Positions 41,949 through 51,199 of a stretch of DNA of 64,000 bases are shown piece by piece (positions within the stretch are counted from its first letter, which is position 1; each line of letters begins with the position of its first letter). Both the position numbers and the translations under genes were made by a program. The notes beneath the pieces were generated by a model. The model ran no database searches. It was not told where the DNA came from and saw nothing but the letters and a program-made list of their open reading frames with translations. The stretch lies in the NCBI GenBank assembly GCA_037176885.1, contig JAWWNJ010000009.1, positions 2,976,001 to 3,040,000 of the forward strand, in the 5' to 3' direction. This stretch comes from Favolaschia claudopus (taxonomy: Eukaryota > Basidiomycota > Agaricomycetes > Agaricales > Mycenaceae).

Positions 41949-43329
41949 CGTCACGGTGGGAGAGAGAAAGTTGAAAATTCTCAGGCAGTCAAACAAGGCA
42001 CGTAATATACCGACATAAGCTGGACATAAGTATCTTCAAGAAATCCTTTGGCTCGGAAGATGAGTTCATGAAAATTGGATTGATATCGTCGCTACGTGGA
42101 ATGGAGTCCGCCGGTACATACAACCTGAAGAAAATAATCTTTCCCCTGTTTCCCAATCAACCTCTGTAACGTTTTGGTAACGTTTAGAATTCTACAGGAA
42201 CGCAACGCCAGAATACTCGAAGTCGATTAAATAAGATTTCTATACCAAGTTCCAATATGAATTGACATCCCTTCCTTTACGAGTTCGCGGAAACGAAGAA
42301 GCACTTCAAGGTCTAGATCAGTCTCTGTTGGCAGGGTCATGCAGACGGCTTTGAGAGACTGAAGCGAGCCATTGCGCGCTGTGCCGCGAGAAAGCAGCAT
42401 ATCCAGCAAGGCTTTCCAATCGGATGGATTGTCTCGACTTCCGAAGTATCTGTATCCATGGAGCAGTAAGTGATTCAGGTTCGGCAGAAGGTCCTGCGCC
42501 GAACTCAAGACCTCTGATAGGACAATGAAATCGCCATGGAAAAATTCTAGCGTTTTCAACGCAGCAAAAGGGCGGAAGCACAAGGATAGAAGCTCCCTGG
42601 AGAAGGGCGGCCACTCGGCTGCGTTGGTCATATGTAGTGCCTGTAGTGTGGCGGCGCACCCCGATTCGGAGAAGAAGGAGACAAAATCTCCCGTGGAGAT
42701 GTCTACGTTGGCGAGATGGAGGGTTTCCAGCGCGGGTAATTTCAGGTAGAGCAGAATTTTCGCGCTGCTTCGAGACGGATAATAACCAGCTGAAGGCATT
42801 CCGAGCCGGAGATGTCGCAGTGATGTATGGACCTCCCTGTCTCGTTCCAGATTCGTGGCATACTGGATCAAGTGAAAGCTACACTCCACCATCGACGGAG
42901 CAGCAAGAAGCAGGTCTATGATGCTGTCGCGGAAAACGTCGACAGAATCCGAGTCATCGGACATTTCCGAGTCTTCGTTAGCTTCCTTGGAATAGCGTAT
43001 CGTTATTGTCTGCAATGAGGGAAAGGGACCTTGCTGCTCCACATTATACAAGGAGGTATCATTTGGGATGTAGAGCTGCAAGCGCCCGATCTGGCCGGCA
43101 AAGCGCTTGAGCAAACCTTCCATGGGCTCGTCCACAAATCCGTGCAAAGATATAGAAAGGGGGAGCGGGCGTGCCCGCTCCAACCAATTCGAGCATGCCT
43201 CGTAGAATTGTGGATCCGTAGGCTCGTTTATCTGTATGCCAGTCCACAGTGATGGACAAGTCATTGCAATCTCGCGCCACAAGCGGCAGACTTGCAAGAA
43301 TTTGAGTGGTTCTTCCGCGGAAACCGGTC

Positions 43330-43335
43330 GAGGGA
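43330..43335 (+). repeat. Target-site duplication GAGGGA (left)
   Basis: It is paired with an identical hexamer at 46056-46061. Paralog C1 has a single copy (TCCCTC on its coding strand). Confidence 0.9.
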
Positions 43336-43496
43336 TATGGCGGTCCGGATGCACTTTTATTAATTCCCGCAACATTTGTCACTTTTCGGCCGATCCGCAA
43401 TATAAATAGCCATTTTGACCGAAATGCCGCAACATTCACGAGAGATAATCACCTCGTTTATCTTGCGGCATTTTGGTCGAAATCCCGCAACACAAA

Positions 43497-44248
43497 TATG
43501 GCTGTAATAGTGTAACATTATTATTTGTTGCACCGCTACAGGGATTTTGGCACCCCAATACGCACCTAATGCAGGTTTTTCACAGATTGTGCACAGGTGG
43601 GAAAAAATAATACACAACCTGTAGTCCGGAGGGGAAAAATACACTGCTGCACACAGATCGTTGGAAAATACACAGGTCTTTGAGATACCAGAATCTCGGC
43701 CCGTAAACCGTCATCAGTTGACATCTGATCCAAAATCATGGAGGGTTTTGCCTGTTTTGTACAGGCTGTACCTATAGTGCCTGCATATCAGGCCCATTGT
43801 GGCCATAAACTCGGAATAACCTCCAAAAATGCATTTTCAATTGCCCGAGCTTGCTGACTTCCTTGCGTGGTTCAATCGAATACATTACAGGAACTGTTGC
43901 ATTTCTTACTTGTCTGCCATGGTCTGATATTTTTTGGAAAAGTGAAGATGAAAGAAGGTAGAAAATCCTATACTTATACTGTTGGTACTCTATGTACTAC
44001 TGTCTCAGGCATTTAACATTGCCATGCAGAGAAAGAGGCAGCTTGCAGATGAACTCGAAAGGCTAGCCAGTGCTTAGGCCCTTTGATCCGTTGTGGTTGA
44101 TCATCAGTCTCGGGCTGGCTGCCGATGTCTTGGAAAATGCCGTACCTGTGCGTTTTTTCTGTACATGTGTATATTTTAGAGGGTGTGCATTTTTTGTGAG
44201 TTCAAGATGTGTGTATTTGCTGAATAATGTTACAGTATTACCCCCATA
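43497..44248 (-). mobile_element. Non-autonomous TIR DNA element, copy B (752 bp), nested
   Basis: This is the reverse complement of copy A at 4817-5548, clearly diverged but alignable end to end. The ends start TATGGCTGTAATAGTGTAAC (left) and, reverse-complemented, TATGGGGGTAATACTGTAAC (right). It is flanked by the 6-bp duplication CACAAA at 43491-43496 and 44249-44254. It lies inside the subterminal motif cluster of the larger element, so it arrived later. Confidence 0.88.
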
Positions 44249-44418
44249 CACAAACTTGCGGAGTCAAAAATCCCGCAAGATACAAAGTTCATTTTTTTTT
44301 TCTCCCGCAACTTTTTCGCGTTCCGTTTCAACATCCCGGAAGTTTTCAAGCCGATGTTCCGACTCATGTTCGTGATATCCCATGCCACTCTCTTTCTTGA
44401 TTAGAGCGTTTGCGACAC

Positions 44419-44581
44419 AGCCGTTGGAGCCATCCAATGGCTGATTTGCGTTGCGTTACGCGATGGCTCCACCCGCCAAAAATGGGCGCCTATGGCTGCC
44501 GTAGCCATTGGGCGGCTATTTTGGCGGGTGGAGCCATCGCGTAACGCAACGCAAATCAGCCATTGGATGGCTCCAACGGCT
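44419..44581. repeat. Perfect 63-bp inverted repeat (snapback element)
   Basis: The left arm is 44419-44481 and the right arm 44519-44581. They are perfect reverse complements around a 37-bp centre that is itself partly palindromic. The arms begin AGCCGTTGGAGCC. It may be a small foldback MITE that inserted into the 2,720-bp element. The weak outer extension GTTTGCG on both sides is also inverted. Confidence 0.85.
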
Positions 44582-46055
44582 CGTGCGCAAACAGGCTATT
44601 ACCACCATCTTCTCTGTGTTTTCATCGTCGCCAACCTCGCCGCCTCACTTGCTTTCGTGCCTTTAGCTTCTCGTACCCTCCGTACCCTTCCAACGGTCTG
44701 GTTACCGTCGCTTGCGTGCTTCCCCGGCCAGAAATTCCGGGCCGGCACTTCTCTGGATCAAAGCTGTCCATCCTTGTGGTCTGCCTCAGGCTCCTGCTAT
44801 ATCTTCGTGTATTTCAGCGTCTATGGCTCTGAATCGTCTATGGCTCTGAGACCAGCTTGCCAATTTCAATCAATCTGTTCGAGCTCTCTCATTGTTATTC
44901 CGCGAGTCCGAGTCATTCCGACTACATCGAAGCGACGACTAGTTGCCTTGTGACAAAGTCGTTCTATTAGTAGTCTAGTCGCTCCCTGATTCTCCTTTGA
45001 TATGAGAGCTTGAATACCGGCGCTTCCTCGACCAGTGATACCTCAACTGCGGGGGGTCAGAAGTCGATTCTCTCGTTTGCCTCCTTGTTCTACTTGTTAT
45101 CAGACACCCTCCCTTTGTCTTCATCTTCGCGTCTTCGCAGCGCCGGGTGTTCTGAATGTCTGCTTTGGTAATGCTGATTGAGTTTGTTACAGCCCACAGG
45201 TATAATAGGATGGGTCCGGGGGCAGGGCTTGAGTGAGTAAGGATTCAATCTCGACTCCAGACTAAATATCCAGTCGGTTTCGGCGGTAGCTGATAAGCGC
45301 TAGGCTTTGAAAGCTTTGACTATGTGGCAGCAAGTCCCCATTGGTTTGAACAGGCAGGATCCTTGAAACCGACACGGAAGTATTCAAGCTCAGTGTATGA
45401 CACAAGTAATATCCCAGACCATCCTTCTACAAGTCCCCTGTGTGTATTTCAATAGAATTGACCGAAGGACATTCGAATATGGGAATAGAATCACTGGAGA
45501 GCAGTCAGTTAGTCGGCCTGGCAGGTAGACAGCTGATACTCTTGGATTTCTTTTGGGTATTCAAAACTAGAAGCTTGGAATCCGTCTCAGAGTCAGAGAC
45601 GCACGGAAGAGGGCTGGTAAACTTAGTGAAAGAGGCCACTCTCTTCTAAACAGACACTAAAGCAAAGAATACCGCCTCATACCTATGATTTTTATGAATT
45701 TCATGAAAGTACCAGGTTTACGAGATCCACAGCTCGAACAAACCTCTCAAGCGCCAATCTAGCCAATTGTGAGCAAAAGGGGCTTATAATCTCATCCAGG
45801 ATAGATTGTGAGAGCTCTGTGAAAACTTCAAATTTTGACCTATAAATGTTGCGGCATTTGAACTTTCGCGACTTTATGTTGCGGCAATGTTCAACTTTAT
45901 GTTGCGGGAATCACCGATTTTGCCGCAAGATAAATGAGGTGATTATCACCGGCAAATCTTGCGGCAATTCCGGCGAAACAGCTATTTATATTGCGGATCA
46001 GTCGAAAATCAACATATGTTGCGGCATTTATTAAAAGTGCATCTGGACCGCCATA

Positions 46056-46061
46056 GAGGGA
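46056..46061 (+). repeat. Target-site duplication GAGGGA (right)
   Basis: This is the second copy of the hexamer that flanks the 2,720-bp element. Confidence 0.9.
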
Positions 46062-46233
46062 AGGTGGGGGCACACAGTATGAAAATTTCTGTCGATAATT
46101 CAAGCGGCAAGCGAGCCACCGGATCGAGCTTGGAATTCAAGGCGCGCCTAGCATCACTTCTACGCTTTTCGAGGGATTCGATGGCAAAGGAGAGCTCGTC
46201 GATGAGTTTATGTAGCTCTGCGACAGACTCCAT

Positions 46234-47487
46234 GGGTCGGTGGTCGCGCAGTGTTGTCGTGGTCCGAAAGCAAGAGCAGCAAATTTCAAAAATCATCAAA
46301 GAATGATCTTAGGGTTAGGGTCAGCCGACTTTTCACCGGAAGATTAGCTCGAATGATTGGACGTAAGTAATTGAGCAAGTGAGCGAATACATAGGGTACG
46401 TATCCTTACATTAAAATTATATGTGCATATGTACGAGTAAGAGCACGCTGCACGGCTTGAAGCCACAAGAGCCGCTACTGGATGATGGGACTCAGTATGT
46501 ACTGATCCACCGCATTACGGTAGGTCTACCCAGCCCACAAAGCGCAAACCCGTCGGGCGTCAAGACGCCCGCACAACCGTCGTCCGGGAAGACAGAGACT
46601 AGTCCCCCACTCTCTGGGTGGCGCATGCTCTGAGGTGGATGGTCGCAATATCGTCAAGGCGTTGTAGCCTCAAAGGTATGCTGACCGAGGCGGAGCACTC
46701 ACATTCCAGCATGCAGAAAATCACGGCTCTTAGTAGATGCCTGATGGCACTTTCGAGATTGAAAGCGGGGCGGGAGACGCGCCGTCGGGGTCCGCAGTAA
46801 TTGAAATAGGAAACGAGAAACGGCGGACGTAGTGTGCGACGCCTGAGACTGTGAGTCTCTTGCAGCTACTTGGTCGAGGTTGATGCATAATGCTGGGTCG
46901 GGTGGTGCACGGGCCACGAGGTCCGGCGTTGCAGACGTATGCTGACACGTCCGTCGCGACGTGATTCGTACGACGGCGTTGCGAGTAACGGGCTGAGGAT
47001 AAAGAGCTCCGGTGCGGGATAAGTCAGGGCTCGAGTGTACGAGACGATCTGACTGTAGGACGGGGAAGAAGGCCGGCACTTGTGGCTTTCCTGCAGTCTA
47101 CAGCTTTCCAATACGCGGCAGTAGTGAATCGGTACGCATAGATCACACAGCAAGACACAGTAAGCGACCGCGCTTGAGAACTCGAAGTCGCAGACAAGGA
47201 AGTAGGGGGCGAATCAGAGAGGAGCTCAAGGCACCCGAGCCGCTCGCGATGAAGGAGGGGTGCGACGTGAAGGCGAGAAGCAGAGATGTCTACGATGGGG
47301 TCGAGCGAATCGTGATATCGATAGTCTGATTGAGGGAGGCGGATTGGAGCACATAGGCAGGGGCGAAATGAAGGGAACTGGAAACTCTATTGCTGAATCT
47401 CTAATTCAAGGCGGTGCGAAGGGGTACGACCACTAAAATCATGGTGAGCCACGATACTTGATATGACAGCGATTTGACTCACCAGCA
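46234..47487 (-). other. C2-to-B3 spacer, inverted copy of the conserved spacer
   Basis: It is homologous, inverted, to 27609-28674 and 36016-36990. The pieces FEFSSAVAYCVLL, RVLESCRLQES and IVSYTRAL lie in one frame here on the minus strand. The half next to C2 is more diverged than in the other two copies. Confidence 0.45.
46310..46323 (-). promoter_or_regulatory. Telomere-repeat-like box upstream of C2
   Basis: TGACCCTAACCCTA lies on the minus strand about 77 bp before the C2 ATG and is the same as the box before C1 and D1. Confidence 0.45.
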
Positions 47488-48687
47488 TCATACAAAGTTG
47501 CGCTGCTCATCGCCGATGTAGATGTCGACCCCACTGTCCCGTATCCTTCGTAGCTCGACGAGCATATCTTCATCAGGGACGGCGGCGCCATCACAGAAGC
47601 GGATGGAGGTGATATTGAGCCGGAACGTTTTCAAAGACCACATATCGAGCATACGAACAAAGACTTCGAGGTCGCGCCGTTCCCAAATGCGTCGTCTGCA
47701 TGCGAGATGCTGCAGATTCGGCAGTAAAGATGGGGCTGCAAGCCTCTCCAAAATGGCGACCCAGTCGCTACCCGAATCATCGATGACCAGGGAACGCAAT
47801 GGCGGATCGGAGCGGATGATGAAATCCGACAAGTCGTTGACTACATCGGGGAGACTCGGGAGAGTGAGCCTGCAGTGAATGTGCAGGCGCTCGAGAGCAG
47901 GTAGAGTGATATATCTGAATAGAATCGTGGGATTGACGTTCCCCGGATTCGACGATAATCTCTCTTTGAGATGCAGTTCTGTGAGAGCCGTGAGCGTGAA
48001 AGGCTCGAAATCTTCCCCAATCACATGAAGAGAGAACGATGCTGAAAATGTGCAGTGCAATAGTCCAGGAGACATACGCATGACATCGATCCAATCATGC
48101 GTGCGGAAAGACTTTTCTTCTTCGAGAACGATATGCAATTTCTTCAGTGATCGAAATGGTAGTAGGGGAACGCGATATTGGTAATGGAGGTCGGTCAACA
48201 GGAGCAACGAGAACTCTTCTACACGGCATGCAGAGCAATCGATGAAGTGCTTGACGCCCTCCGCAAGGTCCGAAGTACCCTCCAATGTCAGGGACACCGG
48301 AAGGGGCCGAGAACGCTCTAACCAGACTTCATACAGTTGGGAGTAGTTGGCCCCGCCCGGGGCGGATTCTATTCGCAAATGCGTCCACAGCTCGGGAGTG
48401 GAGAGTGCGATCTCCCGCCACAGCTGGCACACATTCGAGAAAATCATCGGCGCTAGCTGCGGGTCGGGCTTTGATGCTCGTCCGTCCTCGTCAAAACAAA
48501 GGCAATGGACGAAGATTTTTGACTGTAGTTCCAATGGCAAACGCGCCATCGGGTCGAGTACCGCGTTTAGATTGTGTTGAGTTTGTCTCCGCCGGTGTAT
48601 CAAGTCTTCAAGAACCGCTTTCTGCACCTCGATTTCTGAGGAAAGATCTTCGATCTGCTTTCGCAGCTCTGAAGGGGCGAATGACAT
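47488..48687 (-). CDS. F-box/LRR-like protein B3
   Basis: A single exon encodes 399 residues, the shortest of the B group. The start context CTCCCACCATGTCA matches B1 and B2, and ten further in-frame codons upstream are judged non-coding. The coiled coil is LRKQIEDLSSEIEVQKAVLED, then the F-box core (DPMARLPLELQSKIFVHCL) and VCQLWREIALSTPELW. LRR-like phrases include LPFRSLKKLHI, YITLPALERLHI and SDPPLRSLVIDD. The end is GVDIYIGDEQRNFV. Compared with B1 it lacks some residues in the second half near the region between SDFIIRS and LPNLQHL. The frame is intact. Confidence 0.87.
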   Translation of the reverse strand: MSFAPSELRKQIEDLSSEIEVQKAVLEDLIHRRRQTQHNLNAVLDPMARLPLELQSKIFVHCLCFDEDGRASKPDPQLAPMIFSNVCQLWREIALSTPELWTHLRIESAPGGANYSQLYEVWLERSRPLPVSLTLEGTSDLAEGVKHFIDCSACRVEEFSLLLLTDLHYQYRVPLLPFRSLKKLHIVLEEEKSFRTHDWIDVMRMSPGLLHCTFSASFSLHVIGEDFEPFTLTALTELHLKERLSSNPGNVNPTILFRYITLPALERLHIHCRLTLPSLPDVVNDLSDFIIRSDPPLRSLVIDDSGSDWVAILERLAAPSLLPNLQHLACRRRIWERRDLEVFVRMLDMWSLKTFRLNITSIRFCDGAAVPDEDMLVELRRIRDSGVDIYIGDEQRNFV

Positions 48688-50690
48688 GGTGGGAGACAAG
48701 ATAAGCGTCACGGCCAAACACGAGACGCGACATCATCGACATGACCGGCGCCAATCCGGCAACACTTGTGTTAGAAAAAGACGCGGTCGAAAGTAGCGCC
48801 AACCACGTCGACGGTCGCCGCTTGAAAGCCATGAAAGTATCTCGGTCCGTCCGGGACCAAACTGGCAAAAAAGAATGAAATCAGTGAGAGTCGACATTGA
48901 CGGCAGCGCAGCAGCACGTACCACCGGCGAGACTACACGCACCCGCACCCCCCCTTCCTGACCGGTCTCCCGTCTTCCTACGCAAAGCCGTTCCCCGCCC
49001 ACGGTCCATCGCAGGTGGTCATCAAGACTAAAGATCGCCCAGCCGAGTAACGCCAACGAAAGCGTCGCAGAGGGCAGTCCTTTAGTAGGACAAACCGGCT
49101 GGTACAGATGACGACCCGCGACAACCACACGCACCCGCGTCTCCCTTCCCTAACCTGTCCCTCGTCTCCCTACGAACAACCGATCGCCGCCCACGGCCCA
49201 ACACAGGTGGTCATCAAACAAAAGTCCAGCAGAGCGACGCCAACGAAAGGGGCGCAAGGCTAGTTCGGTGATAGGACGAGATAGGCCGGTATAGAGGCTT
49301 TTCAAGCACGAGCTGCGCCAGCTAGGAGACCCAACGCGGAAATGGACCGAGTGTTACCACCAGCGGGGCAGCTGCGCCGATGAAGAAGCTCGACTGCATA
49401 CGGGAGGATATATGGACGAAGGCGCCCTGACCAAGAGCTCCGCATCGCAAAATCAGGCCGAAGCGATCACGATAAGGTTGGCCGGCGTCGACGTCTACCC
49501 ATCCCAGCACACGACGGACGGTACACGGTGATTTCTTGCGCCGTAGGCGGAGGACGAAGACTGCTTGCATGCGGCACTCCATCCAGGCATGAAGTCCCTC
49601 ACATCTTCTATTCGAATCCTTGTACATGGACGGATGGCGAGCCAGCATACACCCCATTCGAAGAACTTCCTCCTCCCCTCGCAGGATGGAGTTGAGCCTG
49701 TGTATACGTTCGACACGGGCGATGGAGAATGAACGGCGGGAACTCACGTGTTTCAATTCTGGACATAATGCTCGCGCGTTACGGTTCGCTGAGAAGGTCT
49801 TCATCCAAACTATACATTTGTGTAGTTTCGGCCTTATGACGTGCATGAGTCGAGACAAAATCAGGCTCTGAAAGCTCAAGAACTCACAATGCCGGTTGAG
49901 TACGAAGCTTATGTGTACGCACACGACGTACGATCCAAACGAAAATCGTACGACTTGCCTCTGCTCGGCGTCTGTGACGCACCGACATTGAATCAGCGAG
50001 TCCGTGCGCAGAGCAGAGCGAGGTCAATCGGCAGTGGTGTTTCAACCATTCCGATCCTTGACTTGGACGTCGTTGATGCGCATGTATGTACGACTTTTCA
50101 TTGGAAAAGGAGACGAAAAATGAATTTCTGAGCGTGTGCCGGACTATTACGGTGACTTCGAATAAAATCATATGAGGGTCGGGACGAGAAATGATGAAAG
50201 CTCACCTCATTCGGTAGCTAGCGTGAATCCTCAGTTTCCCTCCGAAAATTGGCTTGTGCTGCTTTCTCGACATGTAACTTAGGGCAGACCAAGTCTTAGC
50301 TGTTGTCAAAATGATGATCGGTCAGCTCTCTCCGTTGAAGCTTGTTTGAATGCATACCCGGTCAAGGCCTGGAACTGGCATACTCCATCCTACCGCCTGT
50401 CCAATCGTCAAGACTTGGTCTTCATCGTCCACTCTACGAGTAAACTGACACGCAGCCAACCGGAGCACGAGGTTGGGCAGAGCAGACCTCAGGCAGCTTC
50501 ATCATCGCCGGGGGCAACTCAAAGCAGAGTCTTGAGATACAACAACGGCTCGTACGAGAAGAGAGCAAAGAGGTGAGTGTTGCAGCCAAACAAGGCACGC
50601 AACACTAACGCTCCCAATTCGGACGATATCTTACGTAATCGTAGACAAGGAATAATGATTCGTCTGAACCAAGTTTGAACGGAAAGTCGG
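48688..50690 (-). other. Outer part of right arm: remnants of an unrecognised gene
   Basis: It is homologous to the left-arm segment 24550-26342. A 200-codon minus-strand frame (49924-49322) contains the shared DVDAGQPYRDRFGL piece and CTVRRVLGW, but it starts at a non-obvious position and has no recognised domain. It may be an exon of the same unidentified passenger gene. The inner part holds a tandem duplication (48922-49300). Confidence 0.4.
48922..49300 (-). repeat. Two-unit tandem duplication, about 190 bp each
   Basis: The block with ACACGCACCCGC, CGCCCACGG, AGGTGGTCATCAA and ACGCCAACGAAAG occurs in order twice, at about 48922-49108 and 49117-49300. The left arm has a single corresponding block near 26000-26160. 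The doubling therefore happened in this arm after, or was lost in the other arm since, the segmental duplication. Confidence 0.65.
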
Positions 50691-51199
50691 AAAGTTCACC
50701 GAATTAGTCGTGATAAAGTGATAATTTGGTAGTAGTAGCTCTTGTCTCGGTTTTCGTCAACTAGTATATCAAGAGATCGAAACCCGGACCCGGTGAAACT
50801 AGCCAGCCGTTCAAAAACCAATTTACAATCCGGTATCATAAACCTGCTTACAAACTAAATCAGAAAAACGATGCCCTAGAGGATACGTCTGACTTTGAGG
50901 AATGAACAGACTGGATGGATTAGTCTTGAGAATGTAGCAGCTGTGTACCCTTCATTGGGCACTGAGTTGACAGTGCCAGGGAATCGAGTTACTGTATTAA
51001 AACTCAGTCCGATTCAACGAAAGATGGAGGGAGAATGCATTGATTGATAATTTCTAAAAGACAGAGGCTACAAAGAAGTATTTTGCCGGTATGTTGCGGC
51101 CAAGGTGTTATGAGAGTGATTATGCTGCGTCTGTGATACATGAAACCCTAATCAAACATTTAGAGCAAGTCGGACACTAGTCACACTACTCACAAAAAA
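50691..51199. other. Intergenic region, no gene seen
   Basis: This is an AT-richer spacer downstream of the C3 pseudogene with no frames of note. Confidence 0.35.

Larger units (their letters stand above)
43336..46055. mobile_element. Non-autonomous TIR DNA element inserted in F-box gene C2 (2,720 bp)
   Basis: The left end starts TATGGCGGTCCGGATGCACT. The right end, reverse-complemented, starts TATGGCGGTCCAGATGCACT. The inverted repeats run about 40 bp with few mismatches, to CGCAACAT. The 6-bp target-site duplication GAGGGA flanks it at 43330-43335 and 46056-46061. Both ends carry clusters of a TTGCGG(C/G)A motif in both orientations, likely transposase-binding sites. The interior has no transposase. 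It holds a nested 752-bp element and a 63-bp inverted repeat. The superfamily is not assigned. It shares the TATGG terminus and TSD length with the 0.73-0.75-kb elements, so one transposase may mobilise both. Confidence 0.92.
42227..46233 (-). pseudogene. F-box/LRR-like gene C2, split by a 2.72-kb transposon
   Basis: The 5-prime part (46233-46056) encodes MESVAELHKLIDELSFAI, ESLEKRRSDARRALN and the F-box core DPVARLPLELSTEIF, and stops being homologous after CAPTFP. The 3-prime part (43329-42227) resumes with RPVSAEEPLKFLQVCRLW and runs open to the stop, ending MSIHIGTWYRNLI. Removing the element and one copy of the 6-bp duplication gives an uninterrupted frame of 427 codons. C1 has the empty site. 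No other disabling change is seen, so the insertion looks recent relative to the arm duplication. Compared with C1, the coiled coil lacks exactly seven residues, one heptad. The element has no evident splice path, so the gene is probably inactive, perhaps yielding a truncated F-box-only peptide. Confidence 0.88.
40597..50690 (-). repeat. Right arm of inverted segmental duplication
   Basis: It carries E2, C2 and B3 on the minus strand, mirroring B1, C1 and E1 of the left arm. Without the 2,720-bp transposon it is about 7.4 kb, close to the left arm. Homology covers spacers as well as genes. The outer boundary near 50645-50690 is approximate. Confidence 0.85.

Noticed and set aside
44492..44953. 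A 153-codon frame inside the 2.72-kb element as a transposase
   Set aside because: It overlaps the 63-bp hairpin, has no catalytic motif and reads as Cys/Ser-rich random sequence.
43336..46055. The interruption in C2 as a very large intron
   Set aside because: A 6-bp duplication, inverted termini and an exact empty site in C1 all point to a transposon. Fungal introns here are about 45-65 bp.
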